Below, one piece after another: positions 49,928 to 61,440 of a DNA stretch of 64,000 bases. The notes under the pieces were generated by a model, which saw only the letters and a list, made by a program, of their open reading frames with translations, ran no database searches and was not told the DNA's origin. A program made the position numbers and the translations under genes. The stretch comes from Eriocheir sinensis (Eukaryota; Arthropoda; Malacostraca; Decapoda; Varunidae), in NCBI RefSeq assembly GCF_024679095.1, contig NC_066534.1, positions 17,044,663 through 17,108,662 on the forward strand. Direction: 5' to 3'. Position 1 is the first letter of the stretch; each line of letters begins with the position of its first letter.

Positions 49928-49982
<55 letters not shown>
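49524..49982. repeat. (CA)n, (GTT)n, (AGT)n and (CT)n cluster
   Basis: CA at about 49524-49578; GTT at 49626-49650; AGT with AAT variants at about 49665-49795; CT at about 49930-49982. Confidence 0.95.
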
Positions 49983-49985
<3 letters not shown>

Positions 49986-50274
49986 CCTAACTCTTATATG
50001 TAGCGAGGGGCCGGATACACATATTATCATTATTATTATCTCCATCATCAGTATCTATCAACGTTATCATCAAATTACAACTCTGCTACTTTTTTTGCTT
50101 CCTCTGTGATCCTCGAAATACTTATAAAACCTTCACTTTTACTCGCAATTCAACTTTTATTTCAACTTTTTTTTAATTTACGAATGACATGGAAGTCACT
50201 TTTTTATCACCTTAACGATCAAAGGCGGAAAGAAAATACGCTATAACACAATTAAAGACAAAAAAAAAAAAAGT

Positions 50275-50440
50275 CAAAATTCTGCACAGGTGAATGTCGC
50301 TCAAAAACACAGGTAAACAATTAAATATTAGCCAAGGTAAAGCTGCAGGGGACTGAATACAGGTGAACGCCAGGTAAAACACACACAAGAAGAGGAAGAG
50401 GCTGCCCAGGTAACATACAGGTAGGTAACTTGATACAACC
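50275..50440. promoter_or_regulatory. Cluster of CAGGTA/CAGGTG motifs (speculative)
   Basis: Six CAGGT words in about 145 bp, all on the plus strand: CAGGTGAAT, CAGGTAAAC, CAGGTGAAC, CAGGTAAAA, CAGGTAACA and CAGGTAGG, plus one AAGGTAAA. CAGGTA is the core bound by Zelda and Snail/ZEB-type zinc fingers in insects; the same word also looks like a splice donor. No function shown. Confidence 0.25.
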
Positions 50441-51200
50441 TCACGTGAGCGCTGCGTTTCTCTGCACTGCGGAAGAAGGAGAATAAAACAACAGACAGAC
50501 GCAGAGAGACAGACAGATAGACAGACACACAGAGAGAGACAGCCGGCGAGTAAAACGTAGCGTACGTGGATGCAAGTTTCCTCTTACATTACAAAGAGGT
50601 TGCGACGAGGCATGAAAATGTATGTTAAAATTTAGAGCAGTGAGGCAACTTGGGGTGGGAGGAAGGGAGGGAGGGAGTGGGGGCGGGAAGGGTGGAGAGA
50701 GAGGAAGACGAAAGGGTGTGGGGAGAGGAAGAATAGGTATAGGAGTGAGTGAGGGGTGAAGGGATGGGTGTGGAACGGTGGAGGAAGAGGAGGAGGGAGA
50801 AGAAGACGCAGGGGGTAGGATGGAAGAAAGAAAAGAAAAAGTTAAAGGAGAAGGTGAAGGAGGAGGAGGAGAAGGAGGAGGAGCAAGAGAAAGGAAAGGG
50901 AAACAAAGCAAGGAGGAAAAAGAACAGAAATAGCAATAACAGGAACACAAAGGAGAACAAGGACTAGGAAAAGGAGGAGGGACAGGACAGATATAGACAG
51001 ATAGAGAAGCAGACAGAGAGACACAGTGACATATAGACCACAAAACAGGAGAAGGAAGAACAGGAACAATAATAACAGCAAGAGGGAGAACCAGGACGAA
51101 GAGGAGGAGGAGGAAAGGACAAAAAAACATATAGATAGATAGAGACAGATAGAGACCCACAGCGACAGAGACAGAGACAGAATGACCACAAGAAACAATA
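50441..51200. other. GACA-word and purine-rich stretch, no gene seen
   Basis: 'gacagacag' words at 50490-50535, then GGAGGAA sequence, then more GACAGATAGA words at 50985-51175. Low-complexity frames only. Confidence 0.6.
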
Positions 51201-51309
51201 GCGAATCATAGACGTTGACCAATCACTCTACACCCCCCCACCCCCCCATTTACTCCAACCCCTCTTCCCCTTCCCCTCCCTTTCCTTCTCTCCTTCTTCC
51301 TCCCTTTTC

Positions 51310-51590
51310 CATTAACGTGTTGGGTCCATTGATAAATTATTACGGACGTGGTTTTGTCTTTCCGAGTGTATTTTTTTTCCCTTTCCCTTTGATGTATGGC
51401 GCGGAGGTCATTACTCAAGCAGTGTGTTGGTCCGTCATTGCGCCGCGCCCATTGCCACGATCGCCCGACAACTGGAAATGAATGAATTGGGTGGACCATA
51501 AATATTTGGAGTGGGTTAATGGTTTATATATATAGCGACATACAATTGTTCCGCTGTTAGGCCATTAGTTTGTTGAGTGGTATGGGTCTT
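51310..51590. other. Non-repetitive stretch, no gene recognised
   Basis: Contains 'cattgcgccgcgcccattgc' and 'gataaattattacgg'. A 30-odd-residue frame with no splice support. Followed by T-rich sequence. Confidence 0.35.
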
Positions 51591-52234
51591 TTTTTTTGTT
51601 TTTTTTTTGTATTATATATTTGCTACCTGTATTTTTTTCCTTCATTTCTTTTCGTTTTTATTATTTTGATTTGGTGTTGATATATTCTTTTTTTTTTCTT
51701 TTCATCATATTTCTTTTTTTTTTCTTTGTTGCTTTATCCCTGTCGCTATTTCTACCGTTTTTTTTCGTTTTTTTTCTGTTTTCCTCGTTAATATTTTCCT
51801 TTCTCGACTCCCACTGATTTGGGTTTTTTTTCTATCGCTTTCATTTTGTTTCCTCTCCCCCTCTTATCCTACTTTTCCTCTCCCACTTCGAATTTGTACT
51901 TGACCCATTTATATTTTCTTTTCTTTCCATATTATATTCGTTTATCTTTCCCTTTCTTCCTCTTCCTCCTTCTTTTCCCCATTTTCCTCTTCCTCCTTTG
52001 CCTTTACCCCCTCCTCTTAAGTCCCCTTCACCACCTCCCAAACGAAATCCTCTTCTCACTCTTCCTCCTCCATCTCTATCTCCTCCTCCTTCTTGTTTTT
52101 CTGTTTTTTTCTTCTTCTTTTTCTTTTCTTCCTTTTTCTTTTTCTTCTTCTTCTTCTTTTCTTCTTTTTCTTCTTCTTCTTTTCCTCCTCCTCCTCCTCC
52201 TCCTCCTCCACTTCGTCCTCCCCCTCCTCTTAAA
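51591..52234. other. T-rich then CTC-rich block, no gene seen
   Basis: TTTTC sequence to about 51800, then TCCTCC/TTCTTC triplets. Frames reflect composition. Confidence 0.65.
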
Positions 52235-52500
52235 AATACCACCAAAGAGCTACATATTCACTACTAATCCTCCACCACCACCTCTTCTCCTCCTCCTCCT
52301 CCTCCTCCTCCTCCTCCTCCTCCTCTTCCTCCTCCTCCATTTCTTCCTCCCCTTCTCTCAAAAATACCACCAAAGAGCTACATATTCACTACTAATCCTC
52401 CAACACCTCTTCCTCCTCCTCCTCCTAATCCTCCTCCAAGTCTTCTTCCTCCTCCTCCGAACAAATACCACCAAAAAGCTACCCATCCACTACTACTCCT
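52235..52500. repeat. Tandem repeat in CTC-rich sequence, ~101-128-bp spacing
   Basis: 'accaccaaagagctacatat' or a close variant starts near 52238, 52366 and 52467, each followed by 'cactacta.tcct'. The units differ mainly in the length of internal (CTC)n runs, so period variation is due to microsatellite length. Confidence 0.75.
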
Positions 52501-52554
52501 AATCCTCCACCACCACCCTTACCTCCTCCTCCTCTTCCATCCTCCTCCTCCTCC

Positions 52555-52700
52555 TCCCGACACCCGCGCGCCTCCACCGTGTCGCCGCGGCTCGGTACAC
52601 GCTCCGAAGCCCCGAAGCCGCGGTAATCGCATGCAAATGAACCCACGACGAGACGCGGCCCGTAAAAGTTGTGACAAAAATTATCTCCAGATTACACAAC
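52555..52700. promoter_or_regulatory. CpG-rich island containing an octamer motif (speculative)
   Basis: About 145 bp of unbiased, CpG-rich sequence between a (CTC)n block and a (GGA)n block. It contains 'cgcatgcaaatgaa', an exact POU octamer ATGCAAAT, and 'cgccgcggctcgg'. No open frame with splice sites. Confidence 0.25.
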
Positions 52701-53129
52701 GGAGGCGGTGGAGGAAGAGGAGGAGGAGGAGGAGGTGGAGGCAGAGTTCAGGTGGTTGTGGCGCGCTCTGCTGCTCATTTGTTTTGGTTCGAAGCTTCGG
52801 AGAGGGTGTTACTCAATGCTCAATGGAAGGGTTGGGCTTTATAAGGAAGAGAAGGATGAAAGGAAGGATGACGTATTGTGTGCGAGAGGAAGAGGAGGAA
52901 GAAATATAGGGAGGAAAAAGAGAAGGGTAGGAAAGGGAAGGGAGGGAAGGAGGGTAGGGAAGGGAAAGGAAGGGAGGAAGGAAAGGAAAAGAAAGGAAAG
53001 GAAAGGAGAGGAAAGGAAAGGAAAGGAAGTAAAGGAAAGAAAAGGAAGGGAGGGAAGGAGGAGGGAGGAGGAAGAGGAATAGACGGGAAGGGAAAATATG
53101 AGGATGAGGAGGATAAAATTAATATGGAA

Positions 53130-53208
<79 letters not shown>
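52701..53208. repeat. Purine-rich GGAAA repeats and (GT)n ~78 bp
   Basis: GGAAAG/GGAAGG pentamer and hexamer words at 52915-53060, then pure GT at about 53131-53208. Confidence 0.9.
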
Positions 53209-53210
<2 letters not shown>

Positions 53211-53559
53211 TTGGTCTTGCTGCGGAGTGTTAATATCCTGAGAACGACAATGTTTTTAGCTGATCTAGAATAAAACAAAAAAAGAAGAAAAAAATGCCCA
53301 GGGAAAAAACAATATGACGAAATGTTGAACAAAAGCGTTTTCTGTCTCGCACATAAAAATCAGTTGACTCTTTGTAAACCTTCGACTTTTTTGGGGCCAA
53401 ACTGAATACAACATTTTTTCTTTTTATTCACTTCACACACAACGTGGATTTAAGTTTCCCTCACATACACAAGACAAGATTCGATAATTCCCTTCCTTTT
53501 TTTTTCAATATCAGCGATACGTAAAGTTGAAAAACGTGTTGCTGGTACAGGACGCACGA

Positions 53560-53864
53560 TCAATATAGGAGGAGGAAGAGGAAGGGACATAAAAGGATAG
53601 AGGAAGGGACAGAAAAAGGGGAAAAAAGACAGATAAATGAAAAAAAGACAGATAGAGAAAAAATACAGATAGAGGATGGGACAGAAAAGGGGGAAAAAGA
53701 CAGAGGAAGGGACAAAAAAAGGAAGACAGATAGAGGAAAAAGACAGAAAAAAGACAGATGAAAAGACAGATAGAGATGAAAAAGATATAAAGGAAAAAAG
53801 ACAGGTAGAGGAAGGGACATAAAAAAGGGGAAAAAAGACAGATAGAGAAAAAAGACAGACACGA
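53560..53864. repeat. Purine-rich tandem words 'gacagatagagg/gggaaaaaagacag'
   Basis: About 45-60-bp irregular units made of 'agacagatagaggaa', 'gggacagaaaaagggg' and 'aaaaagacag'. No gene. Confidence 0.75.
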
Positions 53865-54470
53865 TTCTTTAATGCCATTTTCAATCTACATACACAAAAC
53901 TTAACTTCTAGCCCATGTACATCATTTGCTTACACGCATTCCTATAGTTCACTCCGTTTAATGATTCACTTATTGATATTGTTGCTTACTAATATGTTAA
54001 GTCCACGATTCCTCAAGGCCATTCTCAATCTACATACACAAAACTTAACTTCCAGGCCATATACACCACTTTGCTAACATGGATTCCGATAGTTCGCTCC
54101 GTTTATTGATTAACTTATTGATATTGTTGTTTACTACAGTCTGTTCACTTAAGTCTGACCCAAGCTGACAACATAAACCTAAGCGAGTTCGTAAGCACAG
54201 TGCAGATTAGCAGAAAGTGTTGCTTGAGATAAACACAAACAGAGGTTATAGAAAACTTGGAAGCCAAAGCAGTAGACAATCAGCACTCAGCTTGCAAACG
54301 CGCTTAGGTTGGGTCAGCTTGGGTCGGACTTAAGTGAACAGATTATAATATATTAAGTCCACGTATCCTCAGGGCCGGCGTACCTAATCTACCTAAAAGA
54401 AAACTTATCTTCGACGCCAAATACATCACTCTGTTTATGAAGATTAGTATGGACCTCCCTTCTTTCCCTT
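53865..54470. repeat. Tandem repeat of ~143 bp, about 3 copies, interrupted by a MITE
   Basis: The words 'tcaatctacatacacaaaac' and 'cttattgatattgttg' recur with a spacing of 143 bp (53881 and 54024 for the first). A third, more diverged copy starts near 54357, after the inserted MITE; removing the MITE and one TA restores a similar spacing. Homologous fragments may extend left to about 53440. No open frame of note. Confidence 0.75.
54137..54345. mobile_element. MITE, Tc1/mariner-like, 209 bp, with TA target-site duplication
   Basis: The left end begins CAGTCTGTTCACTTAAGTC and the right end, reverse-complemented, begins TAATCTGTTCACTTAAGTC. The inverted repeats continue with ACCCAAGCTGAC and a CCTAAGCG block, roughly 45 bp in all with a few mismatches. 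The element is flanked by TA (54135-54136) and TA (54346-54347). The neighbouring tandem copy shows the unoccupied site as ttac-TA-atatgttaag, against ttac-TA-element-TA-atatattaag here. TA duplication and the CAGT end fit Tc1/mariner. The interior is too short for a transposase, so this is a non-autonomous element. Confidence 0.85.
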
Positions 54471-54639
54471 CCTGACCGCACTTTGTCTTCCCAGGGGCGG
54501 ACGTCAAGGCTACTGCTTACCAGATTTACGGACACTATTTCTTATTTTTTTACGGACTAGAAGGTAATGTATGAGCTTTACTTATTATCTACCTTACTAT
54601 CATAACAATAAAACAACGTAATAACAAACAAAAAAATAG

Positions 54640-54900
54640 ACTGATGTGTAGACAGGTAGGCAGGTAGGGAGGTAGATGGGAGGAAAGATGGAAGGAAGGA
54701 AGGAAGGAAGGTAACCAGATTGATACACTACAGACAGATATAAAGATTCAAGGAGATAGATAAACAGACAGAAAGACAGAGACAGACAGAAAAAGACAGC
54801 CACACAGTTAGAAATAAACAGGCAGGACAGATAGATAGACGGATAGACAGGCAGAAAGACAGACAGATAGATAGATAGATAGAAAGCCAAACTGATAGAT
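54640..54900. repeat. GTAG/GGAA/GACA/GATA tetranucleotide-rich stretch
   Basis: Successive runs of GTAGG, GGAA, GACAGA and GATAGATA words. No gene. Confidence 0.75.
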
Positions 54901-55113
54901 ACAAAGTTGCTGACAGAATAAAAGAACAAAAAAAAGTTAGAGAGTTAGCAATCACTTTAGCAACAGGACCAAAGGGAGAGAGATAAAAAGAGGGAACAGG
55001 AACAAAAAATAGATCAAGAGAAAGAGAAAGAGAAAGAGGAGAGGGGGGGAGGGGGGTTAAGGGGGGGGGCTTAACCAATCACTTTTTGTGTACAGAGAAG
55101 CCAAACTACAAAG

Positions 55114-55229
<116 letters not shown>

Positions 55230-55319
55230 CTTAGCGCACACCAATGGCTTGATCGAGGAAGGGAATGAAGTGAGTAAACAGCATAAGTGATTTAGCTTCT
55301 CTTTAAGGGGAGGAAACGA

Positions 55320-56180
55320 GGAGGAGGAGGAGGAGGAGGAGGAGGAGGAGGAGGGGTTCACTTGATCCTTTGTGTATTTAGCCTCCTCCCTGATCCCTGC
55401 AAACAGTTAGCTAGAAAAACTCTCACTGGAGGAGGAGGAGGAGGAGGAGGAGGAGGTCGAGGGTAAGGGAGAATTAAAACGACAGTATAGAAAGGAGGAA
55501 GAAAGAGGCTGGTTGGAGAGGTGGAGGAGGAGGAGGAGGAGTGAGGGAGGGAGAGTGGAGAGGGAAGAGGTGGAGGAAAGGAAAGAGGGTGAAGGAAATC
55601 AAAGTTGAGGAAGGGTATTGCATGGGGAAAAGAAAGGGAAGGGAAGGGAAGGAAAGGGAAGGGAAGGGAAGGGAAGAGAAGGGAAGGGAAGGGAAGGAGA
55701 GGGAAGGGAAAAGAATGAGAAGGAAAGGTAGGAGTGAGGGAGAGGAAGAGAAAGAGAAGAAGAGACAAAAAAGAGGAGGAGGAGGAGGAGGAGGAGGAGG
55801 AGAGGAAGATGAAGAGAAAAGAAAGACTAATGGAGATGGGATGAAGAAGGGGAAAAAAATGGGAGGGGGGGGAGGGGGAGGAGGGTTAATGATGAGAGGA
55901 AGGGAGGTGGAGGTGGAGGTGGAGGAGGAGGAGGAGGAGGAAATAACGGAGAAGAAAGTGCAAAGTGAAGTTGACAAAATGACACAATAAACTTTTCGCC
56001 TCCTCCTCCTCCTCCTCCTCTTCCTCCCCCTCCTCCTCTTCCTCCTCCTCTTCCTCTCTTCTTACCCCACAGATAGAAAAACCGTAGAAATAATAAAATA
56101 AAATAACTCCCTCTCCTCCTCCTCCTCCTTCCTCCTCCTCCTCCTCCTCCTCCTCTTCCCTCTCCTCTTTCCTCTATCGC
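55320..56180. other. (GGA)n-rich purine block then (TCC)n pyrimidine block
   Basis: GGA runs near 55320-55355, 55430-55457, 55775-55803 and 55915-55942; GGGAA pentamers at 55635-55715; then TCC triplets at 56000-56060 and 56113-56160. The GGA and TCC halves are complementary in type and could pair. Confidence 0.8.
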
Positions 56181-56281
56181 CTCAAGGAAGATTAAATACA
56201 AAGGAAAAAATAAAAGTATGGAAAAAAGGAAGAAAAAAAGAAAAAAATATAGAAAAGTAGGCCAAGCAAGACTTTCTCAAG

Positions 56282-56286
<5 letters not shown>

Positions 56287-56369
<83 letters not shown>

Positions 56370-56420
56370 AGAAGAAGAAGAAGAACAAGAACAAGAAGAG
56401 GAAGAAGACAAAAGATAAAA
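56287..56420. repeat. (GA)n ~80 bp followed by GAA-rich run
   Basis: Pure GA at about 56287-56366, then AAG triplets. Confidence 0.96.
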
Positions 56421-56689
56421 AGCAGAGAAGAAATAAAAAATAAAGAAGAAGGTGAAGAAAATGGAAAATGGAAGTAGACAAGGAAGGTAGGAAGGAAGGA
56501 AGGAAGAAGGAAGTGAGCCAAGATGAGCCAAAATGAGACGAGCTGCGTTGCGTTGAGACGAGTCGACGCAAGTTTCTCGGAGGCAGTAGAAAAAAAAAGT
56601 AACAAAATGAGAAGCTAAGAAAAAAAAAGAAAAAAAAAAGCATCTGTATAAATGATGAAACTACTAAAGGGATTCTGAGCCTAAAGAGG

Positions 56690-56950
56690 AAGATCTCAGA
56701 GACGCATTCCAACCCCCTTCCCCTCCTCTTCCGTCTCCCTTCCCTTCTCCTCTCCTCTCCACCCTCTCCAACCCCCTCTTCTCCAGTTCCCCCCACCCTC
56801 TACCTCTACTCACACAGGCAGTACAGAACACCGCTTCCTTACTCCCTCGCTCCCTGAAAACTCTCCACTCACTCACTCTACTCTCTTCACTCACACTACC
56901 CTCACTCACTTCTCCACTCACTTCTCTCACTCAACCACAATCATCTTACT
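56690..56950. other. C/T- and CACT-rich stretch, no gene seen
   Basis: 'ctcactcactct' words at 56870-56935. No gene. Confidence 0.55.
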
Positions 56951-56959
56951 TCTTCTTCT

Positions 56960-57150
56960 TTCACTTCAAATAACGGCTTTCCACAATATATATAAAACAA
57001 TTTGCAGTCACTTAATACCTATCCTCCTTTTCCTTCTTCTTCTTTCACTACAAACAACGGCTTTCCACAATATATATAAAACAATTTGCAGTCACTTAAC
57101 ACCAATCTTCTTTTTCCTTCTTCTTCCTTCACTACAAACAACCGCTTTCC
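56960..57150. repeat. Tandem repeat, ~84-bp unit, 2-3 copies
   Basis: 'cggctttccacaatatatat' occurs near 56973 and 57057, each followed by 'aaaacaatttgcagtcactt'. A third, partial 'ccgctttccacac' lies near 57140. Confidence 0.8.
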
Positions 57151-58008
57151 ACACAACATTTTCCCTCGCCGTCAATCAGTCTTCATCACTCGCTTTGTCC
57201 TCCTAAACAAAGGGAAGAAGGAAGGATGTCAGAGAAGAAGCCTGACACGAGATCGCCACTGCCTTATCTCTTTTCTCTAAGGTGCCGTGTTTCAGTTTCT
57301 CTCTATATATTATTTTAACTTTTATTTTCTGCTCTCTCAATCAGTTCCTATCACTCTCTTTGTCCTCGTAAACAGAAGAAAGAAAGGAGGAAGGAAGAGG
57401 GAGAGAGAGGGAGACATCAGAATTCTTACAAATGTTTCCCAATAGTTTTCTTTTTTTCTTTTTCATATATTGCCTCAACCTTTCTCTCTATAGGCTCTTT
57501 CTTTTCCCTTAATCAATCTTAATCATATTTTTTTTGTCGTCTTTAGTGGGAGAAAGTTGAGAACAGAATCTTTGGAATACTTCTTTACTTCCTGTCTCTT
57601 CTCTTTTTATATATATTATTTCAACTTTTCATTTTCTTTCCCTTTTCTTTTAATTAATCGCTTATCATTTGTGTTGTCTTCTTGGCGAGCGTAAGAAGAG
57701 AACAGAAGCCTTCCAATACTTTTCTAGCAACTTTCTCTTACTCTTTCTTTTTAGTATTTCCTTTTCTCTCTCTCTTCTGTCTTTCCTTCCAAACAATCTT
57801 CATCATTTGTTTTGTCTTCTTGGAGAGAGTAAGAAGAGAACAGAAGCCTTGCAATGGTTTTCTAGCACCTTTCTCTTCCTCTTTCTTTATATTATTTCTT
57901 TTTTTCTCTCCCTCTCTCTTCTGTCTTTTCTCTCAAACAATCTTCATCATTTATTTTGTCTTCTTGGCGAGAGTAGGAGAACAGAATCTTTGCAACAGTT
58001 TTCTAGCA

Positions 58009-58012
<4 letters not shown>
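57150..58012. repeat. Decaying tandem array, ~138-150-bp unit, about 6 copies
   Basis: 'gtcttcttgg' occurs at 57676, 57814 and 57959, each followed by a 'gagaacagaa' block and 'tttctagcacctttctct'. Earlier degraded units ('tgtcctcctaaacaaagg', 'tgtcctcgtaaacag') lie near 57197 and 57360. The last unit runs directly into a (CT)n tract. Confidence 0.75.
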
Positions 58013-58102
<90 letters not shown>

Positions 58103-58220
58103 ACAAAACAGGAGTGAGACAAGAACAAAATCATTACCTTTTTCAATGCTATGTTTTTTTATTTATAACTTTTTTTCTTCTCCCTCTGTTACAAGTGGTA
58201 GTAATAATAGTAGTGGTAGC

Positions 58221-58260
<40 letters not shown>

Positions 58261-58263
58261 ATA
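58013..58263. repeat. (CT)n ~89 bp and (AGT)n ~67 bp
   Basis: CT at about 58013-58101; AGT/AAT triplets at about 58197-58263. Confidence 0.96.
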
Positions 58264-58359
58264 ATACGTCAACTTTATATAGATGTTATTTCCATCACTT
58301 TCGTAAGACATTTTTTTTCGTATGGATAGAAACATACTTCTCCTCCCCTCCCATACCTC

Positions 58360-58892
58360 CTCGCAATCAACTTTTTCTTTTTCTTTCTTTTCTTTCTATT
58401 TTTTTTCTCTCTCTCTTGCTTTCTTTTACACCTTTCCCGTTTTCTTTTGTTTTTCTTTCTTTATTTATATTACTTCCTTTATTTACTTTTCCTTCCTTCT
58501 TTCTTTCTTTTCCTCCACCTTCCCATCTTTTCTTTTTCCTCACTCCCTTCATCATCCAACTCCTTTCCTTCTACTCTTTTCCTTTTCCTTCTCTTCTTTT
58601 CTCCTCTTTTCCGATTCGTTCTTCCTTTCTTTCCAATCACTTCTCTTGTTTTCATCCTTTTCCATAACTCCCTTCCCCAATCACTTTCCGTTTCCCTTCC
58701 TTTTCCTTCCTTTCCCTTATCTTCCCTTCCCTTCCCTTCCCTTTCCTTTCTTTTCCTTTCCTTTCCTTTCCTTTCCTCCCCTTCCCTTCCCTTCCCTTTC
58801 CCTTCCTTTCCTTCCCTTCCCTTCCCTTCCCTCCCCTTCCCGTTTCATCCCTTCACCATCCCATCCCTATACCTTCCCCCCTTGTCCCTTTC

Positions 58893-58930
<38 letters not shown>

Positions 58931-58940
58931 CACACACGAC
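58360..58940. other. Pyrimidine-rich TTCCC/TTTCC block ending in (CA)n
   Basis: TTCC/CCTTCCC words, densest at 58690-58840; CA at about 58897-58937 with interruptions. Low-complexity frames only. Confidence 0.75.
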
Positions 58941-59123
58941 CCAGACTCCCCACACACACACACTAGCGATAGAAATAAAGGTTGTGGCTTTTATTAACGT
59001 GTCTATGGGCGGTGGTGGGCCATTTCTTTATTAGTATTGGTGTGGGTGTAAGGGAGGGAGGGAGGGATTGAGGGAGGGGAATATCGTGTTCTTGCAATAT
59101 CTTGGTGGCTAAAAGGGAGGTAT

Positions 59124-59124
<1 letters not shown>

Positions 59125-59186
<62 letters not shown>

Positions 59187-59233
59187 CTTCATTAATAGCA
59201 GCGATGTATGAGCGAATGGCGTGTGGGATCTTA

Positions 59234-59274
<41 letters not shown>

Positions 59275-59606
59275 TAATAAAACGAGGGGAGAACTTGAAA
59301 TAAAGGATAAATACAAATGGAAATACGTAAAGAGACGAAGAGGAAGAAGAGGAAGATGGAGAAGAAGAGAATGGAGATGAGAAACACGAAGGGAAGAAGA
59401 AGGGAAGAGGAAGATAGAAATAATAACGCGAGGCACAAAGGAAGATGACCAGAAGAAGATAGTGACAATGATGGTGATGAGAAGAAGAAGAAGAAGAAGA
59501 AGAAGAAGAAGAAGAAGAAGGAGAAGTAGAAGAAGAAGAAGAAGAAGAAGAAAAATAAGAAGAAGATGAAGAAAAGAAGAGGAAGAAGAAGAAAAGAAGA
59601 AAAGGA

Positions 59607-59678
<72 letters not shown>

Positions 59679-59738
59679 ACAACAACAACAACAATAGCAA
59701 CAAAAATAACACATATAAGAAACACAGAAAGAATTAAA

Positions 59739-59798
<60 letters not shown>
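59125..59798. repeat. (GT)n, (GA)n, (GAA)n, (CT)n and (GA)n cluster
   Basis: GT at about 59125-59184; GA at about 59235-59272; GAA triplets at about 59480-59600; CT at about 59612-59675; GA at about 59743-59798. The CT and GA tracts 70 bp apart form a long inverted pair. Confidence 0.95.
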
Positions 59799-59799
<1 letters not shown>

Positions 59800-60003
59800 A
59801 TCAACCCCCTAAATATATCCATTGACCCCAAATGCGAGTTCTTAATGCGATTTGAATGGCGTTATTGACATGAAAACACCCACACCTTTAATCAGCGGGC
59901 AGGTGAGAGAGAGAGAGAGAGTAAAGATAAATGATAAAAGTATTGAAAAAGTAATGATAAAGTAGAAAAAAGTAAGAAAGTAAGTCAAGAAAGTAAAATT
60001 AAG

Positions 60004-60298
60004 AGAGAGAGAGAGAGAGAGCAGTGGACATTTTTATACATATTATTTTTCCCATCGTGAATACTCATCAGCGTCAATACTCTTCGCGTTATGTCAAGTC
60101 TACCGATTATTTTACGCATTTATTGACAGCGTGACTTTTTTTTATTATAATCGGTAAGCTATTTATATCGGCTTTATTTTCTGTTTTTTTTTCCTTTTAT
60201 CTTTTGATCTGAGCGTTGTCTACTTTTTTTTTTTTTTTTGCATAGTCGTGGATTATCATTAACGTTCAAGCTTCATATCATCATTTTATTATTACTTC

Positions 60299-60390
<92 letters not shown>
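60004..60390. repeat. Short (GA)n, T-rich sequence, (ATT)n and (AGT)n
   Basis: GA at 60004-60021; ATT triplets at about 60297-60360 (roughly 21 units) passing directly into AGT triplets at 60359-60389. Confidence 0.93.
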
Positions 60391-60600
60391 TAAGTTTTCC
60401 ACAGTTATATGTCTGCTTTTTTTTTTTTTTAGTATATCTATAATTAGTAGAGGTAGAAGTTAGTAGTAGTACATATAAGTTAGTAGTAGTAAACGTTAGT
60501 AGTATAATTTAGTTAGTAAGTTAGTTAGTTAGTTAGTTAGTTTTCCACAGTTGTATGTCTGTTTTTTTCTTCTTTTTCTGTTTTGGTATATCTATAATTT
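60390..60600. repeat. Duplication, ~148-bp spacing, around AGT/TTAG runs
   Basis: 'agttttccacagtt.tatgtctg' occurs near 60393 and 60539, and 'gtatatctataatt' follows each copy. Between them are 'gttagtagtagta' and 'ttagttagttag' runs. Confidence 0.75.
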
Positions 60601-60679
60601 GGTCTACTATAGTTTTTTTGTTTGTTTGTTTCCTGTGATGTCTTTTGTATTGTTTGTCTTAGAATCGCGTATCGTAGCT

Positions 60680-61160
60680 GTTTTTAATGTATTTCTCCGT
60701 TCTCGTCATGATGAACCCCTGCTAATCGTTCTCTGCCCTATTTACCTTCACTGCTGTCATCGAACCTTTTAATAATTCCAGTGTTTATCCATGTGTCTGT
60801 TACCATCATAATAAGCCTCTGCCAATTACACTACTTGCCTCCCCTTCCCCCCCTGCTCTTACTGAATCAACTAATCCCAGTACTTCTAAACATCTCTTTT
60901 ACCATCACAACAAACTCCTGCTGGCTATCACATGCTATTTTATTACCGTACTTTCCTCCCTCCTATGCTCTCACTGAACCCACCAATTACAGTGATTCTT
61001 CATGTCTGTTACCATCACAACGAACCCAAGCCACCAGCCTCACCCTGACCCTTCTTGCCCTTCCACCCTTACGCTTATTGACTCTGCTTTGTTAGTCTCA
61101 ATGCTTCTTCATGTCTAAATCTATTGCCATAACAACGAACCACTGCTGCCAATCAAACCC
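60680..61160. repeat. Diverged tandem array, ~100-114-bp unit, about 4-5 copies
   Basis: 'taccatcacaac.aac' or close variants fall near 60800, 60900, 61010 and 61124. Each is flanked by 'actga...accaa.tacagt' style words and 'cttcatgtct'. Stops are frequent in all frames. Confidence 0.65.
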
Positions 61161-61164
61161 TGCA

Positions 61165-61440
61165 CCCTTCCTCCCCTGCCTACTCCCTGCCCCTCCCTTG
61201 CTCTAGCTAAGCCTGCTAATGAATGCACGCCAGGGGACTCGGGCCACTGAACGCGCTGCCCAGCTCGTCCAACTATCAGCTACTGGAGGAAGTTTGTGGA
61301 AGTATTGGTCAGTGTGTGTACTGTTTGTTGTTGTTCTTCTCCCTGCGTCATTACAGAAGGGAGGGAGGGAGAAGGGAAGTAGGGACAACGGCCTTCCAGA
61401 GAGAGTATTATATCTTCCGTGGAATACGTAAGAGGGAAAG
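61165..61440. other. Non-repetitive stretch, no gene recognised
   Basis: GC-richer at 61220-61300 ('cgggccactgaacgcgctgc'). Short frames on both strands, none with splice-site support or a family I know. Confidence 0.35.

Noticed and set aside
51387..51481. Short plus-strand frame in a non-repetitive stretch (GAEVITQAVCWSV)
   Set aside because: About 30 codons ending at a stop, no splice signals, no known family.
53262..53310. A-rich piece with 'aaaaaaatgccca', considered as another 'cagctcaaggg' element
   Set aside because: Lacks the core word; similarity limited to A-rich sequence.
54490..54570. Acceptor-like 'tcttcccag' followed by a short open frame
   Set aside because: No donor before the stop in any frame, no recognisable peptide, and mixed third-position bases.
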